Source: Brevundimonas sp.
GTDB taxonomy: Bacteria; Pseudomonadota; Alphaproteobacteria; Caulobacterales; Caulobacteraceae
Direction of reading: 5' to 3'
Length of the DNA: 64,000 nt
NCBI GenBank assembly: GCA_027531145.1
Contig: JAPZRF010000008.1
Coordinates: forward strand, 62,001-126,000
Below, piece by piece: positions 19,501 through 28,992 of this stretch. Under the pieces are notes generated by a model. That model did no database searches and had not been told where the DNA came from. It was given only the letters and a program-made list of their open reading frames with translations. Positions within the stretch are counted from its first letter, which is position 1, and each line of letters opens with the position of its first letter. The position numbers and the translations under genes are program-made.

Positions 19501-20462
19501 CAGGCGACACTCCGGGCGGGGAGGGCAGGGCGTTCTGCGGTCCAGATGCTGACCGTCAGACCGTCGGTATCGGGGGGCAGGGCGATCGGTGCCAGCGGCC
19601 TGAGACCTGCCTCGCCCAACCAGCGGCGGATTTCATCATCCGAGAAGCCGAGCCGGCGGTGCTGATGCTCCTCGCGCAGCCGCTCCAGGGCGTGGGGCGC
19701 GAAATCGACGATCAGCAGCCGCCCGCCCGGGGCGGTGATGCGGGCGGCCTCGGCCACGGCCGCGGCCGGATCGGCCAGATAGTGCAGCACCTGGTGCACC
19801 ACCACCAGGTCAGCGCTCTCGGCTGGCAGACGAGTGGCGAAGACGTCGCCGTGTCGAAGCTCGACCCGGTCGAGGCCGGCCCGCGCGACGTTGGAGCGCG
19901 CGATGTTGAGCATGTTCTGGCTCAGGTCGAGTCCGATCGACATGCGCGCCTTCTTGCCCAGCAGGGTCAGCATCCGGCCCGAGCCGGTCCCAAGATCTAC
20001 CAGCCGGTCGAACGGCCCGGGGCCCGCCGCGCGGTCAATCGCCGCCTCGACCGCGCTCTCGCAGACATAAAGGGAGCGGATGCGGTCCCAGCTGGGGGCG
20101 ATCTGTTCGAAATAGGCCTGGGCCTCGGCCTCGCGCTCGCGGCGCACCGCTTCAAGCCGGCGATGGTCGCGCTCGGCGTCCTCGTCCTGCAGCCCGTCCA
20201 GCACGGTCTCGGCAAGGCGGCGGGCGATGCGGTCGGACGACAGGCGGTAGAAGACCCGCGCCCCGTCGGGAAAGCGCTCGATCAGCCCGGCCTCGGCCAT
20301 CAGCTTCAGATGGCGCGACACGCGCGGCTGGCTCTGCTCCAGCACGCGCGACAGCTCCATCACCGACAGCTCCTCGTCGGCCAGCAGGGTCAGGATTCGG
20401 AGGCGAGTCGCCTCGCCGGCGGCGCGCAGCATCTCCACAGTCTGGTCAGCAGTCAGGGCCAT
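19500..20462 (-). CDS. ArsR-type regulator fused to SAM-dependent methyltransferase-like domain
   Basis: 320 residues from ATG 20462. Residues ~8-90 form an ArsR winged helix (LRILTLLADEELSVMELSRVL, then QSQPRVSRHLKLM). Residues ~150-260 form a class I methyltransferase fold with the SAM-binding motif VDLGTGSGRML. This architecture, heading a metF-metH operon, fits the SahR type of ArsR regulators, which are known to sense S-adenosylhomocysteine and control methionine-cycle genes. Assignment to that group is inference. A perfect palindrome lies just upstream of the start, consistent with autoregulation. No Shine-Dalgarno is visible, so translation may be leaderless. Upstream in-frame starts are rejected because they would run through the palindrome. 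Confidence 0.85.
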   Translation of the reverse strand: MALTADQTVEMLRAAGEATRLRILTLLADEELSVMELSRVLEQSQPRVSRHLKLMAEAGLIERFPDGARVFYRLSSDRIARRLAETVLDGLQDEDAERDHRRLEAVRREREAEAQAYFEQIAPSWDRIRSLYVCESAVEAAIDRAAGPGPFDRLVDLGTGSGRMLTLLGKKARMSIGLDLSQNMLNIARSNVARAGLDRVELRHGDVFATRLPAESADLVVVHQVLHYLADPAAAVAEAARITAPGGRLLIVDFAPHALERLREEHQHRRLGFSDDEIRRWLGEAGLRPLAPIALPPDTDGLTVSIWTAERPALPARSVA

Positions 20463-20467
20463 ATGCG

Positions 20468-20489
20468 CATATAAAGATATCTTTATATG
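20468..20489. promoter_or_regulatory. Perfect 22-bp palindrome, likely operator of the met operon
   Basis: Half-site CATATAAAGAT followed immediately by its exact reverse complement, five bases upstream of the regulator's ATG. It is an AT-rich island in very GC-rich DNA and probably overlaps the promoter -10 region. Symmetry suits a dimeric ArsR-type repressor. A second short palindrome (ATATGCGCATAT, 20461-20472) overlaps its edge and the start codon. Confidence 0.8.
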
Positions 20490-20529
20490 ATTTCGCAAGC
20501 GTGAACGCGCCACCCGGCAGACGCGTCTG

Positions 20530-21456
20530 TCAGGAGGCGGGCGTGACCACCGGCTGGCCGGCGAAGTGGGCCGCGAGATTCTGCATCAGTAGGCGCAGCA
20601 TGGCTGGCACGGCGTTGATGGTGGCCCCGCCCGTGTGTGGCGTCAGCAGGGTGTTGGGCACCCCGGCCCAGCGCGTAGGATCGGTAGGCTCGATCTCGAA
20701 CACGTCCAGCGCCGCGCCCCCAAGCGTGCCTGCCTTCAGCGCCGCGATCAGGGCTGCCTCGTCGACCAGCTGCCCGCGCGCGACATTGACCAGCTGGCCG
20801 TCAGGACCGAGCGCCTCGATCACCTCCCGGTCGATCAGGCCGCGGTTGCTGTCGTCCGCCTTGCAGGCCACCACCAGCACCTCGGCCCAGCGGGCCAGCT
20901 CGACCAGCGAACCCATGCGCGTCCAGGCGGCGGCCTTGTCACGCGGGCCCCACCAGCGGGTCTCCATGCGAAAGGCGTCGGCGCGGCGGGCGACCGCCTC
21001 GCCGATGGCCCCGAGGCCGACAATTCCCAGCCGGGTGCCCGCCATCGACGGGGTGATGGTCTTGTCGTCGGCGCGCCAGGTTCCTGCGCGCACGGCCCGG
21101 TCGCCGGTGAGGATCTGGCGCCGCGCAGCGAGGATCAGGCCAAGGGCGTGATCGGCCACATCCTCGTGGTTCACACCGGGGGCGTGGGTGACCTCAAGTC
21201 CGCGAGCGCGACAGGCCGCAACGTCGATCGCCTCATAGCCCGAGGTGAAGCAGGCGATCAGCGACAGGTTCGGCAGCCGGTCCAGCAGGGCCATGTCCAG
21301 CGGGAGCTCGCCGGCGACGATGAGGGCGCGGATGTCGGGCTCCGCCTCGAGCGGCGGACCTTCCCACAGGCGGTAGACGTCATAGAGGCTCTGCAGAAAC
21401 CCGGTCAGGGCCCCGAGATGCGGCTGGACGATCAGGACGGCGGGGCGCTGGGTCAT
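20530..21456 (-). CDS. D-isomer-specific 2-hydroxyacid dehydrogenase family protein
   Basis: 308 residues. The NAD(P)-binding motif GIVGLGAIG is near residue 145. The conserved NVARGQLVDEAALIAAL segment is near 228, with catalytic Arg/Glu/His positions likely in VACKADDSNRG, the E of DVFEIEP and the H of LTPHTGG. The C-terminal DVFEIEPTDP resembles glyoxylate/hydroxypyruvate reductases. Likely reduces a 2-keto acid; the substrate is undetermined. It is divergent from the toxin-antitoxin operon, whose operator lies 10 bp from its start. Confidence 0.9.
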   Translation of the reverse strand: MTQRPAVLIVQPHLGALTGFLQSLYDVYRLWEGPPLEAEPDIRALIVAGELPLDMALLDRLPNLSLIACFTSGYEAIDVAACRARGLEVTHAPGVNHEDVADHALGLILAARRQILTGDRAVRAGTWRADDKTITPSMAGTRLGIVGLGAIGEAVARRADAFRMETRWWGPRDKAAAWTRMGSLVELARWAEVLVVACKADDSNRGLIDREVIEALGPDGQLVNVARGQLVDEAALIAALKAGTLGGAALDVFEIEPTDPTRWAGVPNTLLTPHTGGATINAVPAMLRLLMQNLAAHFAGQPVVTPAS

Positions 21457-21465
21457 GCGTGGACA

Positions 21466-21485
21466 ATACGTGTGATCGCACGTAT
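21466..21485. promoter_or_regulatory. Near-perfect palindrome, likely toxin-antitoxin operator
   Basis: A 20-bp inverted repeat with arms ATACGTG and CACGTAT and one central mismatch pair, between the divergent dehydrogenase and antitoxin starts. It lies 9 bp before the antitoxin ATG. Antitoxins normally bind such sites to autoregulate; here it could also affect the dehydrogenase promoter. Confidence 0.65.
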
Positions 21486-21494
21486 CTTCCAGCC

Positions 21495-21719
21495 ATGAAG
21501 AAGCTCACCCTGACGGTGGACGACGACGTCTATGAAGGCCTGCACAGCCGGGTTGGGGCGGGGCGCATCAGCCGCTTCGTCAATGACCTGGTGCGTCCGC
21601 TGGTCAGCGAGGAAGCGCTGCTGCAGGGCTATCGTGAGATGGCGGCGGACGAGGCGCGGGAGCAGGAGGCCGACGAGTGGTGCGAGGGGCTGATCGCGGA
21701 CGTCGCCCATGACGGCTGA
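21495..21719 (+). CDS. Antitoxin of a MazEF-type module
   Basis: 74 residues. A short N-terminal beta strand and helices ([20 protein letters not shown], then [11 protein letters not shown]) resemble ribbon-helix-helix-like DNA-binding antitoxins. The acidic C-terminus ([14 protein letters not shown]) would wrap the toxin. Its stop overlaps the MazF-type gene by 11 bp. The ATG at 21495 was chosen over an in-frame upstream ATG at 21459 because the longer form would include the operator. Naming as MazE is positional; the sequence is not distinctive. Confidence 0.8.
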   Translation: MKKLTLTVDDDVYEGLHSRVGAGRISRFVNDLVRPLVSEEALLQGYREMAADEAREQEADEWCEGLIADVAHDG

Positions 21720-22044
21720 TCATCCGCGGCGCGGCGAGGTCTGGTGGATGTCGTTCGATCCGTCGATCGGCGGCGAGGTGACGAAGACGCGCCCGGCGGT
21801 GATCGTCAGCAATGACGCCGCCAATCAGGCCCTGAACCGGCTGCAGGTGGTCCCGCTGACCACGCGGGTGGATCGGGTCTATCCCGGGGAGGCGCTGGTC
21901 GAGGTCAACGGCGCGCGGCGCAAGGCGATGGCCGATCAGCTGTTCACGGCGTCGAAGCTCAGGCTGGGGCGACGTCTCGGCGTTCTGGGGCGCGGGGATC
22001 TTGCGGCCGTGGAACGCGCCCTGCGGACACAGCTGGGGCTTTGA
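21709..22044 (+). CDS. MazF/PemK-type endoribonuclease toxin
   Basis: 111 residues, the usual size. Family motifs: [30 protein letters not shown] at the N-terminus (catalytic Arg in the TRPAVI region), VVPLTT, and the C-terminal [16 protein letters not shown]. MazF proteins cleave mRNA at short sequences; the specificity cannot be read here. The 11-bp overlap with the antitoxin frame is typical of co-translated modules. Confidence 0.93.
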   Translation: MTADHPRRGEVWWMSFDPSIGGEVTKTRPAVIVSNDAANQALNRLQVVPLTTRVDRVYPGEALVEVNGARRKAMADQLFTASKLRLGRRLGVLGRGDLAAVERALRTQLGL

Positions 22045-22134
22045 CGGCCAGACGGAAATAGCTTGCTGTCAGTCTGTTAGAGCGATCGACGATCGACTTA
22101 TTGAAAGCGAGCGAGAAATGTCTAGTTTGGCGTT

Positions 22135-22691
22135 ATGGTCGATCAACTAAACATCACGATCAGTGACTGGGCGATAGTGGCCGCCACTCTGACCAGCCCC
22201 ATCATCGCAGTCATCGTCACCCGCTTGATGGATGACCGGCGCTCAAAGCGCGATCGTCGCTGGGCGATCTTCGAAACGCTCATGTTGACACGTCGGACGC
22301 CGCTCAGCTTGGATCACGTGATGGCCTTGAACAGAGTCGAGATTGAGTTTGCCGACAATCAAAAAAGGTGATGCAGTCGATACGAGCATACTTTGACAAT
22401 CTAGACGAAGCTGGTCCGAAGGATCAGTCGGAATTCGAACGATTTCAGGCGCGGCGGCGCCGACTTTTTGCCGAGCTCGTGCAATGCATCGGCACTCAAA
22501 TGCGACATCAAGTAGATAAAATGGATCTAATCGAGGGTAGCTATTATCTATCTGGCTGGCAAGAGGATGAAGCTCTCAATCGAAATAACGCCAGATTACT
22601 TGCTGATATATTGAGCGGGAGGCGGCTAATCATGACGTCGACCCTATATGCCCAGTCGATGGACAATAGCCCCTATCCGCCACCTCCTTGA
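22135..22691 (+). pseudogene. DUF6680-like membrane protein split by a -1 frameshift
   Basis: Two overlapping frames (22135-22371 and 22368-22691) read as one protein if the frame shifts by -1 at the A6 run 22361-22366. The join gives ADNQKKVMQSIRAYFDNL, the continuation expected after the IFETLMLTRRTPLSLDHVMALN-type block of DUF6680 proteins. There is one N-terminal membrane helix (about residues 10-30), then a soluble helical part. The GC content is clearly lower than in neighbours, suggesting horizontal origin. It may be a mutation, sequencing error, or slippage on the A run. No function is known for the family. Confidence 0.6.
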
Positions 22692-22700
22692 CAATATCAT

Positions 22701-23036
22701 TTAAAGAGGTTCGGCGACAAGAACCCCTCGGGCATTCATTGGGCCCAAGCCGATATCCACCTTGACGATCTGTCCATCGAAAAACGACTCGGGCAGAGTG
22801 AAATCGCTACTCAAGGTGATGGGCTGCGTGAGTGTCTGCCCCGTCACCAATTCCGCGCCAGCGGGGAAAATAGAACTGCAAGTGGCGGCGATCATGTTTC
22901 CGCGTACATCGTAAGTGCCTCAGATTGTGCCCCCTGAAGGATCGATGCCGGCTAGCTTTCCTCCAGCTATGCAGACAAGGATCTGACCAGAGCGGGTCGA
23001 GCCAGTGTAGTAAGATCCGTAATAACCTTCCTTCAT
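22701..23036 (-). pseudogene. GrlR-like small protein with an internal TGA
   Basis: Reading from ATG 23036 (AGGA 8 bases upstream), the frame runs 112 codons to TAA at 22701. It begins MKEGYYGSYYTGSTRSGQ and is interrupted by TGA at 22922-22920 after GIDPSGGTI; it then resumes GTYDVRGNMIAATC and ends ARGVLVAEPL. The order of beta-rich segments (MK-x-G-x-Y at the start, a glycine-rich G-T-Y turn) resembles GrlR-like regulatory proteins, but this is a weak family match. A CGA-to-TGA change would explain the stop. It is the second broken gene in this low-GC patch. Confidence 0.55.
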
Positions 23037-23078
23037 GTTGGAATTCCTTTCAAGGCATCTAGCGTTGGGCAGCCTAAC

Positions 23079-24746
<1,668 letters not shown>

Positions 24747-24830
24747 GGGGTGCGTCCGCGCCTTGCTCGATCGTGGGGAGGTTGGCGCGGGATGTAGCGA
24801 CCGGGGACCGGAAGCGCAAACGCGAGGGCG

Positions 24831-26108
24831 CTACTCCGCCGGAACCAGGGTGCCGTCCGACGCTGGCGCCAGGGCTCCTTCGGCGCGGCCGTCGTAGATG
24901 GCCTGGTCCAGAAGCCCTTCCTCCTTCGCCACCAGAACGGGGACCAGCATCTGGCCGGTGACATTGGTGGCGGTGCGCATCATGTCGACCACCCGGTCGA
25001 CAGCGACGATGTAGCCGATGCCCGCGAGCGGCAGGCCCACCGTGCTGAGCGTGAGGGTGAGCATCACGATCGAGGTGCCCGGCACGCCCGCTGTGCCCAG
25101 CGAGCCCAGCACCGCCGTAAGGCCGATCAGGACATACTGGGTCAGGCTCAGCTCCAGTCCGAGGTACTGGGCGATGAAGAGGGCGGCGATCGCGGGATAG
25201 ATCGCCCCGCAGCCGTCCATCTTGACGTTGGCGCCCAGGGGCACGGCGAAGGCCGCGTAAGGCTGCGGCACCCCCAGTCGCTCGACCGTCTGCCGCAGGG
25301 TCACGGGCAGGGTGCCGAGCGACGACGAGGTGGCGAAGGCGGTCTGCTGCGCCGGGAAGGCACCCCGGAAGAAGCGCGCCACCTTCAGCCCGTGCAGCTT
25401 CAGCAGCCCGGAATAGACCACGAGGATGTGGAACAGGCAGGCGGCGTAGATGGCGAGGATGAACTTGCCCAGCGGCAGCAGGCTGTCGAGGCCATAGGTC
25501 CCGACCACCTCGCCGATCAGGGCGAAGACGCCGATCGGGGTCAGGCGGATGACCCAGCGGGTGATGCGGAAGACCACCTCGGCCCCCTCATCGACCAGCC
25601 GACGCACGCCGGCGGTCCGCTCGCCCAGCGCCGCCAGGGCAGCCCCGACGAGGGCGGCGAACAGCAGGATCTGCAGGATCCGGCCCTCGGCCAGGGCGGC
25701 GAAGGGGTTGGTCGGGACGATTCCCACAAGAACCTCGACCGGGGTCGGGATCTCGCGCGGGCGGACCTCGCCCATCGGCAGGCCGACGAGCCCGGAGCCC
25801 GGCGCCATCAGGTGGCCGAAGCCGAGACCGACGAGTACCGCCAGCAGCGAGGTGACGGCGAACCAGGCCAGCGTTCGCGCGCCGAGCCGGGCCACGCCTG
25901 CGCCGGTCCCCAGCCGCGCCACCGAGCTGGCGATGGTGAACAGAACCAGCGGGGCCACGACCATGCGGATCAGGTTCAGATAGACGTCCCCGATCGGGCC
26001 AAGCCAGGGGCCAGCCGCATCGCCCACCAGCAAGCCCGCGCCGACACCGAGCACGAGCGCGAGGGTGGTGAGCTGCCAGAGGGGCAGGGAGAGGAAACGT
26101 CGGACCAT
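24831..26108 (-). CDS. Dicarboxylate/amino acid:cation symporter (DAACS family)
   Basis: About 425 residues with many hydrophobic segments, and family motifs: the serine-rich hairpin ATSSSLGTLPVTL (about 270-282), the ANVKMDGCGAIYPA segment, GTAGVPGTSIVML, and the C-terminal DRVVDMMRTATNVTG that binds substrate and sodium in GltPh-like carriers. The likely substrate is glutamate, aspartate or a C4-dicarboxylate. ATG 26108 (MVRRFLSLPLWQL) is preferred; an in-frame TTG at 26162 would add a non-membrane stretch. Confidence 0.93.
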   Translation of the reverse strand: MVRRFLSLPLWQLTTLALVLGVGAGLLVGDAAGPWLGPIGDVYLNLIRMVVAPLVLFTIASSVARLGTGAGVARLGARTLAWFAVTSLLAVLVGLGFGHLMAPGSGLVGLPMGEVRPREIPTPVEVLVGIVPTNPFAALAEGRILQILLFAALVGAALAALGERTAGVRRLVDEGAEVVFRITRWVIRLTPIGVFALIGEVVGTYGLDSLLPLGKFILAIYAACLFHILVVYSGLLKLHGLKVARFFRGAFPAQQTAFATSSSLGTLPVTLRQTVERLGVPQPYAAFAVPLGANVKMDGCGAIYPAIAALFIAQYLGLELSLTQYVLIGLTAVLGSLGTAGVPGTSIVMLTLTLSTVGLPLAGIGYIVAVDRVVDMMRTATNVTGQMLVPVLVAKEEGLLDQAIYDGRAEGALAPASDGTLVPAE

Positions 26109-26195
26109 CAGGGCGTCCCGCAAGAAGTCTGGCCAAGATGTTGATCTGGCCTGGGCCTTCAAGCGCCGGCGGAGCGACGGTTTCTATGCGGGTCT

Positions 26196-26885
26196 TTAGG
26201 GCTGCTGAAGCCGGCGTGCCGTGTCGAGCGCGGCCTCGAACCCGTCCCAGTGGTCCAGCGCCACATCGCCGCCGAGCTCGGCCGGCGGCAGGTCGTTGTA
26301 GCCGAAGGTGCAGACGATGCAGGGCAGGGCGGCGGCCCTCGCCGCCCCGGTGTCGGTGGAGGCGTCGCCGACCATGACCGCCCGGTGCCGGTCGCCGCCG
26401 ACAAGCTGCAGGGCGTCCAGAAGGTGGGCCGCGTCCGGCTTGCGGGCCGACACCCGGTCGGGGCCGGCGACCAGCGCGAACCGCCCGGTCAGGCCCAGCG
26501 CGTCGAGCAGCGCCAGCGACAGGTCGGTGCGCTTGTTGGTGGCGACCACATGCACGGCACCACGGTCCGACAACCGGTCCAGCGTCTCGACCACCTGCGG
26601 GAAGGGGCGGGTATGTTCGGCGATGTTGTCCACGTAGTCGGCGATGAAGCGGTCGAAAAGTTCTGGTTCCCCGGCCTCGTCCCAGACGGTGCCGGCCTCG
26701 CGGAACCCGTGGCGCAGCAGAGCCCGGGCACCGTGGCCGACCAGATGCCGGGCGCTGGACACCGGGACAGATTGAAGACCCTTGAGTGCCAGCATGCGGT
26801 TGAGGGTGCCGATCAGGTCGGGCGCCGAGTCGACGAGCGTGCCGTCGAGGTCAAACAGCAGGGTCCAGCCGTCCAGATCGCGCAT
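26196..26885 (-). CDS. gph: Phosphoglycolate phosphatase-type HAD hydrolase
   Basis: 229 residues. HAD motif I FDLDGTLVDSAPDL (about 10-23), motif II Thr in VVATNKR, motif III Lys in SARKPD, and motif IV VGDASTDTGAA. The cap region with GHGARALL is typical of Gph, which dephosphorylates 2-phosphoglycolate from DNA-repair ends. It is divergent from glmU. Other HAD sugar phosphatases are possible. Confidence 0.88.
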   Translation of the reverse strand: MRDLDGWTLLFDLDGTLVDSAPDLIGTLNRMLALKGLQSVPVSSARHLVGHGARALLRHGFREAGTVWDEAGEPELFDRFIADYVDNIAEHTRPFPQVVETLDRLSDRGAVHVVATNKRTDLSLALLDALGLTGRFALVAGPDRVSARKPDAAHLLDALQLVGGDRHRAVMVGDASTDTGAARAAALPCIVCTFGYNDLPPAELGGDVALDHWDGFEAALDTARRLQQP

Positions 26886-26951
26886 GCGCCCTCCCGTCGC
26901 GCCCGCCGATGGGCTAGACCGCGCCGGACCTCCTAGCCGCCGGACCGATTC

Positions 26952-28295
26952 ATGACCACCCGTCCCCGCGCCGCGATCATCCTGGCCGCCGGTCAGGGCA
27001 CCCGCATGAAGTCCCCCCTGCCCAAGGTGCTGCACCCGGTCGGCGGGCGCGCCATGCTGGACCACGCCATCGACGCCGCCGAGGGACTCGGCTGCGAGCG
27101 CATCGTCGTGGTGGTCGGGGCCCATTCCCCCGAGGTGGGTGCCCACGTCACCCGGCGGCTTGGGGCCGGGGCAGTGGCGGTGCAGGACCCGCCGCTGGGC
27201 ACCGGCCATGCTGTTCTGGCCGCCCGGAAAGCCCTGCACGGTTTCGACGGCGATGTGGTCGTTACCTACGGCGACGTGCCGCTGCTCAGGGCTAATGATA
27301 TCGCGCCGGTCTTCGCCGGGACTGGGGTCACCGTGATCGGCTTCGAGGCGTGCGATCCCGCGGCCTACGGCCGACTGATCCTCGAGGGCGAGACGCTGGC
27401 CGCCATCGTCGAGGCGAAGGAGGCGAGCCCGGATCAGCTGGCGGTCACCGCGTGCAATTCCGGCGTGCTGGCCGCCCCTGCCGACCTGCTGTTCGGCCTT
27501 CTGGACCGGGTCGGCAACGCCAATGCGAAGGGTGAGTACTATCTGACCGATGTGGTCGCCCTGGCCCGCGACGCCGGCCACCCGACCCGCGCCGTCTTCG
27601 CCGGCGAGGACGCGGTGATGGGCGTCAACGCCCAGACCGAGCTGGCGGACGCCGAAGCCCTGTTCCAGAAGGTGCGGCGCGAAGAGCTGCTGGCGGCGGG
27701 GGTGCGCATGCCCGCGCCGGAGACCGTGCACCTGAGCTGGGACACGGAGATCGGTCCGGGGGCGGTGGTCGAGCCCTATGTGATGTTCGGCCCCGGGGCG
27801 AGGATCGCCGGCGGGGCCCGCATCCGCAGCTTCAGCCATGTCGAGGGAGCGGTCGTGGCCGCCGGAGCCGAGGTCGGGCCCTACGCGCGGCTGCGACCCG
27901 GCGCGGACCTCGGACCGGACGTGAAGGTTGGCAACTTCGTCGAGGTCAAGAACGTCGCCATGGCGAAGGGGGCCAAAGCCAACCACCTCGCCTATCTGGG
28001 CGACGGGGCGGTGGGCGAGGGGGCCAACATCGGCGCCGGGACGATCTTCTGCAACTACGACGGCTTCAACAAGCACCGCACCGAGGTGGGGCCGGGGGCC
28101 TTCATCGGCTCGAACAGCGCCCTGGTGGCGCCGGTGCGGATCGGGGCGGGGGCCATGACCGGCTCCGGTTCGGTCATCACCGAGGACGTCCCCGACGGTG
28201 CCCTGGCGCTGGGCCGCGCCCGGCAGGAGGTGCGTCCCGGCTGGGCCGAGCGGTTCATGAGCGCGATGCGCGCGCGAAAGGCGGCGAAGGGATGA
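26952..28295 (+). CDS. glmU: Bifunctional N-acetylglucosamine-1-phosphate uridyltransferase / glucosamine-1-phosphate acetyltransferase
   Basis: 447 residues. The N-terminal nucleotidyltransferase has [11 protein letters not shown] near residue 11, PLGTGHA near 80, YGDVPLL near 102, and the E-x-K-D-A-like VEAKEAS. The C-terminal left-handed beta helix (from about 255, hexad-like I-x-x-G-A) contains NFVEVKN and the acetyltransferase catalytic region [10 protein letters not shown]. It makes UDP-GlcNAc for peptidoglycan and lipopolysaccharide. Its TGA overlaps the rpiA ATG (ATGA). Confidence 0.97.
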   Translation: MTTRPRAAIILAAGQGTRMKSPLPKVLHPVGGRAMLDHAIDAAEGLGCERIVVVVGAHSPEVGAHVTRRLGAGAVAVQDPPLGTGHAVLAARKALHGFDGDVVVTYGDVPLLRANDIAPVFAGTGVTVIGFEACDPAAYGRLILEGETLAAIVEAKEASPDQLAVTACNSGVLAAPADLLFGLLDRVGNANAKGEYYLTDVVALARDAGHPTRAVFAGEDAVMGVNAQTELADAEALFQKVRREELLAAGVRMPAPETVHLSWDTEIGPGAVVEPYVMFGPGARIAGGARIRSFSHVEGAVVAAGAEVGPYARLRPGADLGPDVKVGNFVEVKNVAMAKGAKANHLAYLGDGAVGEGANIGAGTIFCNYDGFNKHRTEVGPGAFIGSNSALVAPVRIGAGAMTGSGSVITEDVPDGALALGRARQEVRPGWAERFMSAMRARKAAKG

Positions 28296-28975
28296 GCGAC
28301 GCCCGGAAGCAACGCGCCGGCGAGGCTGCCGCCGGAAGGGTCGAGGCCGGCATGGTCATCGGGCTGGGCACCGGCTCCACCGCCGCCTGGTTCGTGAAGG
28401 CGCTGGCCGCCCGCAAGCTGCCGGACCTGCGCTGCGTGCCCACATCCGAGAAAACCGCCGATCTGGCGCGCGAGCTGGGGCTGACCCTGTCGACGCTGGA
28501 CGACACCCCGCGCATCGACCTGACCGTCGACGGGACGGACGAGGTTGGTCCCGGCCTGGCCCTGATCAAGGGCGGCGGTGCGGCCCTGCTGCGCGAGAAG
28601 CTGGTGTGGGAGGCTTCGGCCCGCTGCATCGTCATTGCCGAGGCCGCCAAGGTGGTGAAGACCCTCGGGGCCTTCCCCCTGCCCATCGAGGTGGTGGCCT
28701 TCGGCCACAAGACAACCGGCAACCGCATCGCCGACGTGCTGGCCGATCACGACATCGCCCTGCCGGCGCGGCTGCGCCAGGCCGACCGCGGCATCGTCCG
28801 CACCGACGGCGGCAATGTCATCTACGACGCGACGTGCGGCGCGATCATGGACCCGGTGCGCCTGGCCGACGACCTGAAGCTGATCACCGGCGTGGTCGAG
28901 CACGGCCTGTTTCTCGACCTCGCCGACGAGGCGATCATCGGCACGGACGACGGTGTCGACATGCTGACGCCCTGA
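28292..28975 (+). CDS. rpiA: Ribose-5-phosphate isomerase A
   Basis: 227 residues. Interconverts ribose-5-phosphate and ribulose-5-phosphate. Visible motifs: [12 protein letters not shown] (phosphate loop, about 23-34), [26 protein letters not shown] (catalytic Asp, Lys and Glu, about 77-102), and EVVAFGH near 131. Coupled to glmU by a 4-bp overlap; both genes feed cell-envelope and nucleotide precursors. Confidence 0.97.
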   Translation: MSDARKQRAGEAAAGRVEAGMVIGLGTGSTAAWFVKALAARKLPDLRCVPTSEKTADLARELGLTLSTLDDTPRIDLTVDGTDEVGPGLALIKGGGAALLREKLVWEASARCIVIAEAAKVVKTLGAFPLPIEVVAFGHKTTGNRIADVLADHDIALPARLRQADRGIVRTDGGNVIYDATCGAIMDPVRLADDLKLITGVVEHGLFLDLADEAIIGTDDGVDMLTP

Positions 28976-28992
28976 GCCGCGCGTGGCTCAGG
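28971..28992. terminator. Hairpin overlapping two convergent stop codons
   Basis: An 8-bp perfect stem (CCTGAGCC/GGCTCAGG) with a 6-base loop. It contains the rpiA stop (28973-28975) on one arm and the stop of the convergent gene (28990-28988) on the other. No T-run follows, so it may slow or protect transcript ends rather than being a classic terminator. Confidence 0.4.

Noticed and set aside
22361..22367. A6G run as a canonical programmed -1 frameshift heptamer
   Set aside because: The heptamer is not in the standard phase relative to the zero frame and no downstream stem-loop is evident; simple indel or slippage is more likely.
22920..22922. TGA in the GrlR-like gene as a selenocysteine codon
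   Set aside because: No selenocysteine insertion structure or selenium genes are visible, and the family is not known to use it.
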